From NCBI RefSeq assembly GCF_033118175.1, contig NC_083701.1, positions 8,513,501 to 8,577,500 on the forward strand: a stretch of DNA of 64,000 bases, written 5' to 3'. Within the stretch, counting starts at the first letter, position 1. Every line of letters starts with the position of its first letter. Below are positions 31,752 to 43,257 of the stretch, piece by piece. The notes beneath the pieces were generated by a model. It was not told the DNA's origin and did not search any database. It saw nothing but the letters and a program-made list of their open reading frames with translations. The translations under genes were made by a program, and so were the position numbers. The stretch comes from Dama dama. Lineage: Eukaryota > Chordata > Mammalia > Artiodactyla > Cervidae.

Positions 31752-33184
31752 AAATCCTTATAGTTGTTCTTTATACTTTATGTGAATGACAAAGACTGCC
31801 AAACTTATTTAAAAATAAAACCTGTCTCCATATGGTTGACACAAATAAATTTAAGACAAAGTAATAGAGAAAACTGAAAATAAAAAAGATGCATAAAAAT
31901 ATACCAAGCATACAGTAAGAAAGTCAAAGCAGCAACATTAGTATTATATACACCGGAATTAATTCACATGTTGTGCATATTTATAAATTGTATGTGTGTA
32001 TATATATATATTACCTTTGTTCTTTGAATATATATTATACATTTTTACACATGTCTAACAAACATTTTCAAAAATTGATCATATTTATGACTATGAAAAA
32101 GCTTAAGAAATTCAAAAATAGAAATTTGACAGATTATATGCTGTGATCAGAATCATATGACTGATCTTAAACAATTAATAAAATATCATCCCAAATTATT
32201 AACTACTTGGAATTTTAAGAAGCCTGGTAATTGCAACTGAAATTACAAACTATCTAAAAAACAGGAAAAAGAGGGAACTTTATATCAAAACCCTGGGGGC
32301 ACAATAAATCAATATAGAGAGAAAAATACAGAGTAATGGCATTGTTTTATAAGAAGGAAGACAAAATATAAAGGAAATTAAGCCTCTTCTTAGGAAATAA
32401 GAACCAAGAACAACACAAAAAGTCTCAGTGAAGAAAGATTTATTCAAATAAAAGCTGAAATTAATGAAATATATAAAAAGGAATATATTTTAGGATAAAT
32501 ATACAAAAAATCTGATTCTTTGAAAAGATTAATGATATAAATAAATGCCTTCTGACCCTGACTAATGAAAAAAAGAAAAATAGTAAAATATTCATGGTTC
32601 AAAATGAAATGGGAGGTATAAACACATATGAAAGAGATTTTTAAGAATTACAGGTTAATAATATGTATACGTCCATAGCAAATAAATAAGCATGAAAACA
32701 AACCCAGAAAAATGGATATCTTCCAATCAAACTACAAACTTTCGGAAGAAAGAGAAACAGATTAATTATTTTAGAAAAAGAGGATTGGAAAAGTGGTTAA
32801 AGATTTGCCCTTAAAAAATGGGATGAGGACCAGGTGGCTTATTCCCAGTGTGTTTTCAAAACTTCTGACAATACAAGAAAACCGAAAAGCTCAACCTTTA
32901 AAATAACCGTGCAGCCAGCATAACCTTGATACTAAGGTTAGTGTTAATATTAAATACTGAAAAATTCTTTAAAAAAGAAAACAATGGCAATCATTACAAA
33001 ATAATTATAAAAATATAAAAAATAGAAAAATAGTTACAAAAACCTTCTTTATTATATGGGAGGCCACAGTTTTAACATTAACTAATAAGATCATGTACTA
33101 TGATCTGGTAGGGTTTATTTCAAAGATACTCTATCAGGAAACCTCTTAAAATGGGAATAATAAAATGTTGAAGGCCAGTGTGGT

Positions 33185-33415
33185 TTCAGCAGGAACTCTG
33201 CACCAGATAATCTGCTAAATGATTTACATGCATTAGCTCAATTCCTCTCTCACTGTAATCCTGTTTGGTTAACAATTAGCAATGAATTTTGAAGATAAGA
33301 AACATAAGGCATTAAGAAGCTAAGTTAAACTTCCATGATCACACAGAGCAAAGTGGTAGGGCTAGGAACCTCACCTGGGAAGTAATGCTTCTCAGTCCTA
33401 CTCTTAACCCCTCCA
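33185..33415 (+). mobile_element. MIR SINE
   Basis: Near complete sense MIR: 'tgctaaatgatttacatgca', 'ttagctcaattcctctctca', 'aagctaagttaaacttccat', 'gatcacacagagcaaagtgg', 'ctactcttaacccctccact'. Confidence 0.85.
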
Positions 33416-33563
33416 CTGAAGAGCTGCATGCTAAGAGCAGGAGGGAGGTAGGGTAAGAACACAGGATCAGATGCTGGAAAGAAAGCCGATAAAATTCAGT
33501 AGCTATTACAGTTATAGCTAAGGAAAACAGTATTAGAAAAATGAATCGTTACCTAGTTTCATT

Positions 33564-33772
33564 GGGCTTCCCAGGTGGCACTAGGGGTAAAGAATCCACT
33601 GGCCAATGCAGGAGACACAACAGATGTGGGTTCGATCCCTGGATGGGGAAGATCCCCCGGAGGAGGAAATGGCAACCCGCTCCAGTATTCTTGCCTGTGA
33701 AAGCCCATGGACAGAGGAGCCTGGCAGGCTACAGACTATGAGGTCACAAGATTCAGGCACGATTGAGGAACT
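33564..33772 (+). mobile_element. Bov-tA SINE
   Basis: Sense copy with intact B-box-like 'gggttcgatccct' (33628-33640). It starts 'gggcttcccaggtggcacta' and ends 'tcaggcacgattgaggaact'. Confidence 0.95.
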
Positions 33773-34039
33773 GATCATACAATGATTCATTATTTATAAA
33801 AATATCCTCTCAAGCATCATTCTCAAAAAGTGAAACTCTGAAGCTGTTTCTCTTAAAATCAAGCACAAGATGAGATGTCCATTAGCTTCATCAATATTCA
33901 ATATTTTTGTAGGTTCTTGCAAATGCAATGTGACATAAAATAAAATAATAATCTAAAACACTTTGTAGAAGAATCCTCAGGGTTATTGCTCCAGGAGTTC
34001 TAAACCTGGCCCTTACATCACGATGATCTTCTACCCCTC

Positions 34040-35460
34040 TGATCAGGACCATTGACTTATAAATAGAACATCACTTTTTCTGACCTCACTTCCTCTTCCA
34101 ACACCACAGCTCTTTATCGTTGCTTGTCTTCACATCAAAATACATTAATGTGGTTGTTATGTATTTGTATTGAACAGTTCCTCAAGCTCTTCCCACCCAT
34201 TTACTCTTACCACACTCCAAGCCAGCTACCATTCCACCCAAAATGCTCATATGAAGATCACAGATGACTTCCATGCTTTGGAAGCCTGTGGTCAATTTAA
34301 TCTCTCCCAAAGATGGGTGCTGTGGCATGCTACCCAGGTTCCCTTTTCAAGGTTAAAGCATTCATTCCTGAAGCTGCCAGGAGTGTTGGCTGCTCACAGC
34401 TGAATCTCTCCCAGGAATTTCCCCTAAGGGATTGCATGCAACATTTTGTGGGGACTTCATCCAGTGACTAGTCTGTGCCAGACCACCAAGGCTTTATTTC
34501 AATTCAAGATAATATCTGAATGGCCACCTTCTGCTCCAGAGTTCCTACTGAGTGTGGCTGAAGCCTTCCTGGCAACCTCATTGCTTGCTACTCTTCTTCC
34601 TCTGCCCAATCCTGCCTCCCTCACTACCTCTCAGGTGTCCCAACCCACACACCACCTTCTTGGACACCTCTGTCTCTGTGTCTCTTCCCTAGGGATGCTG
34701 ACCTGAGACTGCAATATCAATTGAGGTTTACCATCATCCCCAAGTTCCTGACACGCTCACTGTTTCTTGAGTTCTCTTTTATAACATGGCATCCCTTTGT
34801 CAGTCTTCTTTGCTGATTTCTCTTCCTCTCCTCAAATTTTAAAGTCATAGTGGTCTGGAACCATATTCTCGATCTGCTCTATTGACATTCCCTTCTAGGC
34901 AGTCATTTTTAAATACCTTCTGTGTGCTGAGAATCTCCCCATATGTATCTGCAGTTACCTGCCCCCCACCCCAGACTGCCCACCACACAACCCTCTCTAT
35001 CTCAGTTGAAGGAAACTCTATCCTTCCAGATTCGCAAGCCCAAACCCTCGAGTCATCTCTGACTCCTTCCCTTTTTCTCAGATCCAGCATCTGATACAAC
35101 AAGAACTCCTGTGGGCTCCACCGTCAGACTGTATCCAGCTCTTCACTGCTTCTCATACCTTCTCATACCTCATACTATCACCTCTGCTCAGAGACACCAC
35201 CCTCTCTCCCAGATTCCTTAAACAGCATCCTCACAACTCTTCCGGTAGTTTCCACCTACAATTGTTTTTTCTTAAACAGAACAACCAGAGTGATTCTTTG
35301 AAAACATGAGTCAGATCGTGTCATTTATCTGCTCAAAACACTGTAATGGCCATCATAGGCACTCGACAGAAAACAATTGCCCACTTACTGAAATCATCTT
35401 TACAGTCAATAAGTTGGAATGCTTCTCTCCCTGATTCAAATGATTGGCTTTCCACAGTTA
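34040..35460 (+). mobile_element. Long L2 LINE remnant with an older insertion
   Basis: 34760-35345 follows the L2 reverse-transcriptase region closely: 'ctttgctgatttctcttcct', 'ctcgagtcatctctgactcc', 'ttccctttttctcagatcca', 'cagactgtatccagctcttc', 'aacagaacaaccagagtgat', 'gagtcagatcgtgtcattta', then 'tgctcaaaacactgtaatgg'. 34040-34170 fits upstream L2 less well. 34440-34720 ('ccaccttctgctccagagtt', 'gtggctgaagccttcctggc', 'ctctcaggtgtcccaaccca') reads like the end of a different ancient element, perhaps an old LTR, lying inside. A 10-base unit 'tctcatacct' is tandemly duplicated at 35151-35170. Confidence 0.75.
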
Positions 35461-35464
35461 CCCT

Positions 35465-35880
35465 ATATACAAATGTATATTTGTATTTATATAGATTATA
35501 TATATATCATATATATTTATATGGATTATCTATTATCCTTATGCATATGTATGTATATGCATTTGGAATATTGGGGACATACATATTTATATATGTTTAT
35601 ACATATATGTATATGATATACAGATATATGAGAGAGAGATGTAGAGAGAGAGAAATATCAATCAGTATATATATGCCCTCAATATGGTTTTTCCCAGTAA
35701 CAATTAATTATACAAATCATCAAGGCATTAAGTAATTAATAAATTTATCATATATTTAATGACTATATATTATACATATTATTATACATTATGTAATATA
35801 TACTAACTATAACAATATAATATAATATATTATTATATATTATACATACATACTTATATAAGCACATATATATTTGATTT
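35465..35880. repeat. TA-rich low-complexity tract
   Basis: About 400 bases of ATATAT/TATGTA-type sequence with a short GAGA patch (35630-35655). No fixed period. The 129-codon frame across it (35346-35735) translates to Tyr/Ile-rich nonsense and is a composition artefact. Confidence 0.85.
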
Positions 35881-36079
35881 ATACAAAAGTCATACATAGA
35901 TAACAAATTTTAAAAAATCTGTATACATCTGTATGTGGAGGATAGAAAGAGAGTGTGTGTGTATTATCTGGTAAATGGTAGGGGAAGAAAGAAGAAAGAA
36001 GTTATCACTGAATAAAATAATATTATGGTGATTCCCCCACTTAGTTGAAATGATAAGGTTCTTCCCTGCATGTTTGCAT

Positions 36080-36240
36080 AAAGAGAGGATTGAAATAAGG
36101 ATGATAAAATTTTAATGGTGGTTAGCTTAGAGAGCTGGGGTTTTCATTTTTATTTTCTTCTTTATAATTTTATTTATTGTTCAAATTTTTCACAATGAAT
36201 ATGTATTGCTTATATGATCAGGGGAAAATAAAATAAAGCT
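36080..36240 (+). mobile_element. L1 3' UTR terminus
   Basis: 'atggtggttagcttagagag', 'ttttattttcttctttataa', 'caaatttttcacaatgaata', 'tgtattgcttatatgatcag', then an AAATAAAATAAA tail: the usual end of medium-age mammalian L1s. Confidence 0.75.
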
Positions 36241-36433
36241 CTGTTCTTTGTGGGAGAAATAAACTAAGAATTCTTACAAAAGAAATATTTAAAAATTCTT
36301 CTTTTCTCCTCATTCTGAGGTTGTCAGGGCTGAGTACTGAAGTGGGGGAAATCAGTGGAATTTAACATGTAATAATAGATAAGGTAACAAACAACACATA
36401 CTACATTTAGTATATAAATGCTACAGTGGGAGC

Positions 36434-38485
36434 CACAGCGACCTTCGGTTCAGTTCAGTTCAGTCGCTCAGTCGTGTCTGACTCTTTGCGACCCCATGAA
36501 TCGCGGCATACCAGGCCTCCCTGTCCATCACAAACTCCTGGAGTTTACTCAGACACATGTCCATCGAGTCGGTGATGCCATCCAGCCATCTCATCCTCTG
36601 TCATCCCCTTCTTCTCCTGCCCCCAATCCCTCCCAGCATCAGGATCTTTTCCAATGAGTCAACTCTTCACATGAGGTGGCCAAAGTATTGGAGTTTCAGC
36701 TTCAGCATCAGTCCTTCCTATGAACACCCAGGACTGATCTGCTTTAGGATGGACTGATTGGATCTCCTTGCAGTCCAAGGGACTCTCAAGAGTCTTCTCC
36801 AACACCACAGTTCAAAAGAATCAATTCTTTGGTGCTCAGCTTTCTTCACAGTCCAATTCTCACATCCATACATGACCACTGGAAAAACCATAGCCTTGAC
36901 TGGACGGACCTTTGTTGGCAAAGCAATGTCTCTGCTTTTTAATATGCTATCTAGGTTGGTCATAACTTTCCTTCCAAGGAGTAAGTGTCTTTTAATTTCA
37001 CTGCTGCACTCACCATATGCAGTGATTTTGGAGCCCCCAAAAATTAAGTCTGACACTGTTTCCACTCTTTCCCCATCTATTTCCCATGAAGTGATGAGAC
37101 CAGATTCCATGATCTTAGTTTTCTGAATGTTGAGCTTTAAGTCAATTTTTTCACTCTCCTCTTTCACTTTCATCAAGAGGCTTTTTAGTTCCTCTTCACT
37201 TTCTGCCATAAGGGTGGTGTCATCTGCATATCTGAGATTATTGGTATTTCTCCTGGCAATCTTTATTCCAGCTTGTGCTTCATCTAGCCCAGCGTTTCTC
37301 ATGATGTACTCTGTATATAAGTTAAATAAGCAGGGTGACAATATACGGCCCTGACGTACTCCTTTTCCTAGTTGGAACCAGTCTGTTGTTCCATGTCCAG
37401 TTTTAACTGTTGCTTCCTGACCTGCACATAGGTTTCTCAAGAGGCAAGTCAGATGGTCTGGTATTCCCATCTCTTTCAGAATTTTCCAGTTTATTGTGAT
37501 CCACACTGTCAAAAGCTTTGGCATAGTCAATAAAGCAGAAATATACGTTTTTCTGGAACTCTCTTGCTTTTTCAATGATCCAGCGGATATTGGCAGTTTA
37601 ATTTCTAGTTCCTCTGCCTTTTCTAAAACCAGCTTGAACATCTGGAAGTTCACGGTTCACGTATTGCTGAAGTCTGGCTTGGAGAATTTTGAGCATTACT
37701 TTACTAGCGTGTGAGATGAGTACAATTGTGCGGTAGTTTGAGCATTCTTTGGGATTGCCTTTCTTTGGGATTGGAATGAAAACTGACCTTTTCCAGTCCT
37801 GTGGCTACTGCTGAGTTTTCTAAATTTGCTGGCATATTGCGTGCAGCACTTTCACAGCCTCATCCTTTAGGATTTGAAATAGCTCAAGCGGAATTCCATC
37901 ACCTCCACTAGCTTTGTTCATAGTGATGCTTTCTAAGGCCCACTTGACTTTACACTTCAGGATGTCTGGCTCTAGGTGAGTGCTCATACCATCGTGGTTA
38001 TCTGGGTCGTGAAGATATTTTTGGACAGTTCTTCTGTGTATTCTTGCCACCTCTTCTTAATATCTTCTGCTTCTGTTAGGTCCATACCATTTCTGTCCTT
38101 TATTGAACCCATCTTTGCATGAAATGTTCCCTTGTTATCTCTAATTTTCTTGAAGAGATCTCTAGTCTTTCCCATTCTGTTGTTTTCCTCTATTTCTTTG
38201 CATTGATCGCTGAGGAAGGCTTTCTTATCTCTCCTGGCTATTCTTTGGAACTCTGCATTCACATGGGAATATCTTTCCTTTTCTCCTTTGCTTTTTGCTT
38301 CTCTTCTTTTCACAGCTATTTGTAAGGCCTCCTCAGACAACCACTTTGCCTTTTTGCATTTGTTTTCCATGGGGAAGGTCTTTGATCCCTGTCTCCTGTA
38401 CAATGTCACAAACCTCCGTCCATAGTTCATCAGGCACTCTGTCTATCAGATCTAGTCCCTTAAATCTATTTCTCACAGCAACCTT
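36434..38485 (-). mobile_element. BovB LINE, 2.0 kb, with 12-bp target-site duplication
   Basis: 5'-truncated BovB in antisense (36446-38473). The tail 'cagttcagttcagtcgctca' is at left; the left limit of retained 5' sequence is 'agatctagtcccttaaatct' at right. The flanks 'cacagcgacctt' (36434-36445) and 'cacagcaacctt' (38474-38485) differ at one CpG-type site, so they are a clear duplication, although the outer 'cac' could also belong to BovB. It covers most of the reverse-transcriptase region but lacks the endonuclease. It is the better preserved of the two large BovB copies here. Confidence 0.95.
36718..37653 (-). pseudogene. BovB reverse-transcriptase remnant, 311-codon open frame
   Basis: The longest open frame in the window. 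It encodes the C-terminal half of the BovB ORF2 product, a non-LTR (RTE-clade) reverse transcriptase that in an intact element copies its own RNA at a nicked target. Visible in order: HGTTDWFQLGKGV, LSPCLFNLYTEYIMRNAG, the catalytic LRYADDTTLMAE box (YADD codons at 37230-37219 on the minus strand), the thumb-like ESEEELKSLLMKVKEESEK segment and the C-terminal FELWCWRRLLRVPWTARRSN. The first ~75 residues are out of frame: the catalytic FIDYAKAFDSV block lies in a different frame, and a 2-base loss near 37488 accounts for the switch. The element also lacks its 5' end, so it cannot be active. The open length reflects recent insertion, not selection. Confidence 0.9.
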
Positions 38486-38612
38486 AGGGGACAGCTAAGC
38501 TATTTACAGAGAGGACTACAGAAGAATCTCAAATCTGGCAAGGGCCAGAGCTGGGTGTGACGGTGCAGGGAACCAGCAGGGACCAACAGGGACTCCTACA
38601 GTGTTGTCGAGG

Positions 38613-38825
38613 AGAAAGTGCTTGAGGGACTTCCTTGTTGGTCCAGTGGCTCAGCCTCCACACTCCCATGGCAGAGGGCTTCAGTCTGATCCCCAGCTGG
38701 GGAACTGGATCCCATATGCTGAAGCTAAAGATCCTACATGCCACAGTGAATCTGGAAGATCCTGAATATTGCACCTAAGACCCAGAGCAGCCAAATAAAA
38801 ATAAATCTAAAAAGAAAGTGCTTGA
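38613..38825 (+). mobile_element. CHR-type SINE with 13-bp target-site duplication
   Basis: Sense SINE at 38626-38812: head 'gggacttccttgttggtcca', 'agtctgatccccagctgggg', 'agatcctacatgccacagtg', tail 'aataaaaataaatctaaa'. 'agaaagtgcttga' is exact at 38613-38625 and 38813-38825. Confidence 0.95.
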
Positions 38826-39263
38826 TCAGTCTTAGGCTCCAAGCAAACCTTGTCTGGGACAGTAAAACAAGAAAACTAATACACGGCCATCTGTTTTGCT
38901 GAAAACAGGATTGAGGGGCCTGGAGGACAATCCACAGTTCCACCCAACTCCGGAAAGGCCTTTACAAATCCACAAGCTTCTAAGAAGCTCATTTTCAGAC
39001 AATTTCTCCAAAAGACATTCTTAGGACTATGGATCCCTTTTGTGGGCCACTGGAGTCCTGATTTACATGGATTAGTTAGCTTAAAGAATTGGAATTTGGT
39101 TAGACAGAAAAGGAAACCTCTGACACCAGATCCATAGTAGTGACTGCTCATGATTGAGGCCAATAAGAAGCAAGCACTTCCTTAGTTTGGGTAACACAAG
39201 GACATAAGATGTCCCAAGATTGAGCAAAGCACCCTTCTAACATTGCCTTTAATGATTGTTTAT
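38826..39263. other. Unassigned sequence
   Basis: No recognised repeat or gene; a 95-codon minus-strand frame (38876-39163) has no familiar motif. Confidence 0.4.
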
Positions 39264-39462
39264 AGGGCTTCCCTGGTGGCTCTAGATGGTAAAGAATATG
39301 CCTGTAATGCAGGAGACCCAGGTTTGATTCCTGGGTGGGGAAGATCCCCTGGAGAAGGGAATGGCTACCACAGCAGTGTTCTTGCCTGAGAATTCCATGG
39401 ACAGAGGAGCCTTGATGGAGTCACAAAGAGTCAGACACGACTGAGCGACCAAGCACAGCACA
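39264..39462 (+). mobile_element. Bov-tA SINE (first of a tandem pair)
   Basis: Sense copy from 'gggcttccctggtggctcta' to 'cacgactgagcgaccaagca', ending in a short 'cagcacagcatgc' tail. A second copy on the same strand begins 36 bases later. Confidence 0.94.
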
Positions 39463-39497
39463 GCATGCAATTACACACGCATGTGTACACACACTGT

Positions 39498-39718
39498 GGG
39501 TTTCCCAGGTGGTTCAGTGGTAAAGAATCCGCCTGCTGATGCAGGAAACACAGGAGATGCAGGTTCAGTCTCTGGGTGGGGACTCTTCCCTGGAGAAGGA
39601 AATGACAACTCACTCCAGTTTTCTTGCCTGGGAAATCCAATGGACAGAAGAGCCTGGTGGGCTGCAGTCCGTGGGGTTGCAAAAGAGCTGGACACAACTA
39701 AGCATGCACACACACATT
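39498..39718 (+). mobile_element. Bov-tA SINE (second of a tandem pair)
   Basis: Sense copy: 'gggtttcccaggtggttcag', 'gtggtaaagaatccgcctgc', body to 'gctggacacaactaagcatg', with a CA-rich tail. The 92- and 83-codon frames here are SINE-derived. Confidence 0.95.
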
Positions 39719-40499
39719 GCATGCACTATAACATTTCTTACTTCTTATATAACTACTGAGTTAAAATACATCATAGAAGATCTAGGGTAATAATTCTCTT
39801 GATCCACTTTAATTACTTGACTCACTAATTTGTACACTGATCAATCAGTACACAATGATCTTATTCTTTTCTTCTTGGGGACTGAAAAACCTATTTTCTT
39901 TCATCCATATTACATTTAAAAATTATCATGAGCCCAACCAAATGCTTAGTGGGTCACTGTTCATGATTATAGATTTTATCATAATGGTCAACTGGGAGCC
40001 ATCCAAACAGTAAATAATAAGGGAATTAATAAAGAAGTTCTAGTGGTCTCTGATAGAAATGCAGCTATGTAGACATGAAGATGTACAACTGATGCTTGCT
40101 TAGAGTTCATAATGAATTCCCCTACACCTCACCTGAGCATGTATAGTGTTTTGTGAGAAGTCATTAGCTTTTGCCTTCATCTGTTTAAGAAGTCTCACCC
40201 AGTTATTTCTGAACATCATCAAAGGAGAATGTCTCATGTAGTGTGTGGCCCAGGGGTGGGGGCTGAGGGTGGTCTGTACCTGAAGCCCCGAAGAGGCATT
40301 CTCTTTCTGCTTTCATTTTCCCTGCCTGAGTTTTTTCCGATGACCACTACCTTCAAAATTCCTGCTGCTGGGTGCACGACTTACAAGCCTGTCCCAAGAC
40401 AGTTGTCTCTGATGCTTCTGAAATCACAGTCCTCCTGGTACCAGAGAAAAGCAAGGCCATGCGGTTACAAGTCTTCAAGATCTCATTGTAATTCTCTTA
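39719..40499. other. Unassigned sequence
   Basis: AT-rich left half, more GC at 40230-40450. A 102-codon frame (40229-40537) runs into the next SINE's T-tract and is unrecognised. Confidence 0.4.
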
Positions 40500-40702
40500 A
40501 GGTTTCTTTCTTTCTTTTTTTTTTTTTTTTAATGTAGACCATTTTAAGGTCTTTTTGAATTTGTTCCAATATCACTTCAGTTTATGTTTTGATGTTTTGG
40601 CCACGAGGTATGTGGGATCCTAGCTCCCTGACTAGGGATTGAACCTGTACCTCCTGCATTGAAAGGAGAAGTCCTAAGCACTGGACCACCAGGGAAGTCC
40701 TC
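40500..40702 (-). mobile_element. CHR-type SINE
   Basis: Antisense: long T tract at left (40505-40530), 'taatgtagaccattttaagg', 'cttcagtttatgttttgatg', 'ttggccacgaggtatgtggg', 'actagggattgaacctgtac', head 'ggaccaccagggaagtcct'. Same subfamily as the copy at 59518-59709. Confidence 0.92.
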
Positions 40703-41244
40703 TCATCACATTTCTGAAAGAAGTTGGAGAATCATCCTTTTCATGAAGTTCTAAGAATTCCCCTCCAAATTAACTGAAGGTCTTTTCTCCAAGTTCAACT
40801 GTATGTCCACATGGCCTCCACAAACGTCACCAGGCCATCTGCATACTCACTATTTCCCTTCTCATCAACTGAGGCTCCTTATCTGCAAAGCAGCACATGA
40901 CTATATGCAGTGGAGAATATATATATTCTCCCTCTCTCACTAGACATACCTGACCCATCAGTAGTTACAGACCAAGTTCAATCTATACCCTCTTCTACAA
41001 AAACATGTAAAAACACATCTGTGAATTACACTAAGTGAAATGAGTGGGTGAAGATATTTTACATAATCGTGTAGAGAGTTACATGAGCATCAATATAGAA
41101 TATGGGAGACTTGTTCCACTCATATTTTTCACTTTCCATATTCTCAGTAATGAGCTTTACTTTATGCTTACATTAGTCATGGGGGAAATAATAAAAGTTT
41201 AGGAAAGATAAAAGCTGTTCAATTTGTGAATAATAAAAGCTCAT
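40703..41244. other. Unassigned sequence
   Basis: Nothing recognised. A short palindromic 'gagaatatatatattctc' lies at 40912-40930. Confidence 0.4.
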
Positions 41245-41355
41245 TGTGTTTACAGTAGGTGCTATATTCTCATTTTATTGAAGTTAATCTTTATAATAAA
41301 CTTGTAAGATAACTATTACTCCAATTCTATTAATGACCAAATCGAGGTTCAGTAG
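41245..41355 (+). mobile_element. MIR fragment
   Basis: 'cagtaggtgctatattctca', 'atctttataataaacttgta' and 'tattaatgaccaaatcgagg' in MIR sense order; diverged. Confidence 0.55.
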
Positions 41356-42539
41356 AATTCCTTCAGAAGATAAGGACATCTGGCTTTTTTCCTCTGGTCT
41401 CACTCCCTTTTACTGGGAATCTCATAATCCTTTGGGGGAAGTTATTCCCTCATTCCATATGCTACCATTGATAATTTTGCTCATCTGGAGAGTTAATTGG
41501 TCCAGGGGTGAGCTCATGACCTGTGTTGAACCGACCAGACTCTTTTCCTGAGACATCTGAATTCATACTACGGAGAGCATGTTAATCTGTCTCTGGTGGT
41601 CAACCTGTGAGCTCCGAGGTTCTTCAAGGTTCATAATCCATTGTCCCTGGCAGGATCTTATTTACAGGAGGGTCATATGAAACCCAGATGCAGGGGCAGA
41701 AGACAAAAGAGAGAGACCTGGAAGCACCCATACTTGTGATTTTCTCTGAGACTCGGTTCCGCAGGGTGATGTCCAGCAATCTCTTTCTGTGCCTCAGCTA
41801 AACCAAGCTGTCTTGCTGATGTTTATAACAGTTGCCCTCAAAAAGCCATGTGCCATTTGACAGGTAAGTGGAGAACCATCATTCAAACCTGTTTCCAAAC
41901 CCTCATTCTTTACACAACCCTAAACCACCTCCCACAAGTGACACAGGTGAGTACAGAACTCAGGGACAGAGGGAAGGGGTCAGGTCAGGCCCTTCCTTGC
42001 AGTTACAGGTCAGTGACCTTCATATTAGTTCCACTTCCTCTGGCCTGGGCTTTTAAGATGTTATTTAGGCCACTTGTGTCTCATAAAAACTGACCTCAAA
42101 ATGGGGTTCCCACTCTCAGGATTACATTAGTTTGCAAATTGAATTTCTGGTCCTTGGGTCTTCCTGTCTTCACTGGCTCAGGAGATGAAGGGCTGTTTTT
42201 GATTGCAGAGCAAGCAGTAGAGCCGTGAGGCCTCGGTGGAGGAGAGGAAGGCGAGCTGAGTCCTAAGGTATGCTCCGTGATGTCTCAAGCCTCAGAAGCT
42301 TCTCTTCGGTCTGGCCTGGATCCCTGCCAGGCCTGGGGCACTGGTCTGTAAGTCTAAGAGCTCTCTGCCTTGACCCCTCTCTCCACTAACCCTCCACTCT
42401 TTCCCCTTCACTTCTGCTCTCACTTCCCCACCCTGCAGCTTCCCAATCAGGTGACAGAAATCTGAAGTCTTCCCCAAGAAGAAGTGGAATGATTCAGCAG
42501 AAGCTCAAGCATTTGGAAAATTGAGCAAATGTAGACTGG
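41356..42539. other. Unassigned sequence
   Basis: No repeat or gene recognised. Frames at 41333-41551 and 41848-42093 are short and unlike known families. Confidence 0.4.
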
Positions 42540-42755
42540 ACCTCAGTCTCTTCCAGGAACCAGTCACTTGATCTTGATTAAGTTACTAGCTTGCTTTAGG
42601 TCTATTTTCTTCTCTAGAAAAAGAGTACAGAGTCAAGCTGCTAAAACTATATCAAGGACTTTGCACTAGGCAATTCCCTTCTCAGTTTGTTTCCGCCTGG
42701 AATGTATTACTTTTTCAAGAAATATTTGTTGAATGAGCAAATCATCTCTGCTTGA
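42540..42755. mobile_element. MIR (minus) followed by L2 (plus) fragments
   Basis: 'gatcttgattaagttactag' and 'ttttcttctctagaaaaaga' fit reversed MIR (42540-42650). 'actttgcactaggcaattcc' with 'tccgcctggaatgtatta', then 'aagaaatatttgttgaatga', fit L2 in sense (42650-42745). Confidence 0.5.
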
Positions 42756-42851
42756 CCTTGTCCTGCATGACCATGAAGAGGGAGGCTCTGTTGCCCTGAA
42801 CTCTATGCTCTTTTCTATGATATTTACTGAGTATGTGTGGATGTGCGTGTG

Positions 42852-43028
42852 TGTTAGTCACTCAGTCGTGTAGCTCACCAGCCTCCTCTGTTCATGGACT
42901 TCTCTAGGCACGAATACTGGAGTGGGTAGCTGTTCCCTTCTCCAGGGGATCTTCCTGATCCAGGGATTGAACCCAGGTCTCCCGCATTGCAGGCAGATTC
43001 TTCACTGTCTGAGCCACCAGGAAGCCCA
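42852..43028 (-). mobile_element. Bov-tA SINE inside a MIR
   Basis: Antisense copy with an internal deletion after 'tcactcagtcgtgtagctca'; it continues to 'tgagccaccaggaagcccat'. The host MIR resumes as 'tttattgagtctatattatg'. 'tttactgagt' before and 'tttattgagt' after may be the duplication with one change. Confidence 0.92.
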
Positions 43029-43110
43029 TTTATTGAGTCTATATTATGTGTTAAGACCTGTGCTATATGCATTCTTTCTCCTCATCTCTGAAGTTCCCTA
43101 TCACCTTAAA
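43028..43110 (+). mobile_element. MIR 5' part
   Basis: 'tttattgagtctatattatg', 'ttaagacctgtgctatatgc', 'attctttctcctcatct': the MIR beginning in sense orientation. Confidence 0.6.
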
Positions 43111-43257
43111 TAATAACAGCTAACATGCTCCAGGAGGAAACCAGGTGTTGAGGAGAGAGAGAAGCTGCCCTAAAATAAAACAGTTCAGTGAAGAAAAGTG
43201 ACACCTCCTCCTTGCTCTCCACTGCCTACATCTGGCAAGATGCAGAAGCAGTCCTCC

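Larger units (their letters stand above)
30230..33080 (+). mobile_element. Decayed L1 LINE carrying two younger insertions
   Basis: Sense L1. The left part is tentative ('aatctcagggataaagagaa', 'caaactggcatggaaattc'). From about 31760 the ORF2 order is clear: an 'agcaacattagtattatata' stretch, 'cttggaattttaagaagcct', 'aaatcaatatagagagaaaa', 'gaaattaatgaaatatataa', 'ctgattctttgaaaagatta' and, near 32920, 'gccagcataaccttgatact', part of the reverse-transcriptase region. It is full of stops and indels. A Bov-tA (30705-30905) and a BovB fragment (31418-31751) sit inside it. Confidence 0.75.

Noticed and set aside
35346..35735. 129-codon plus-strand frame
   Set aside because: Runs from L2 into TA-rich low-complexity DNA; the Tyr/Ile-rich translation is a composition effect.
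36718..37653. 311-codon open frame as a host gene
   Set aside because: It is the C-terminal part of the BovB reverse transcriptase (YADD, FELWCWRRLLRVPW motifs) within a truncated LINE with a target duplication.
40912..40930. Short palindrome 'gagaatatatatattctc'
   Set aside because: A short AT palindrome of this kind is common by chance in AT-rich DNA.
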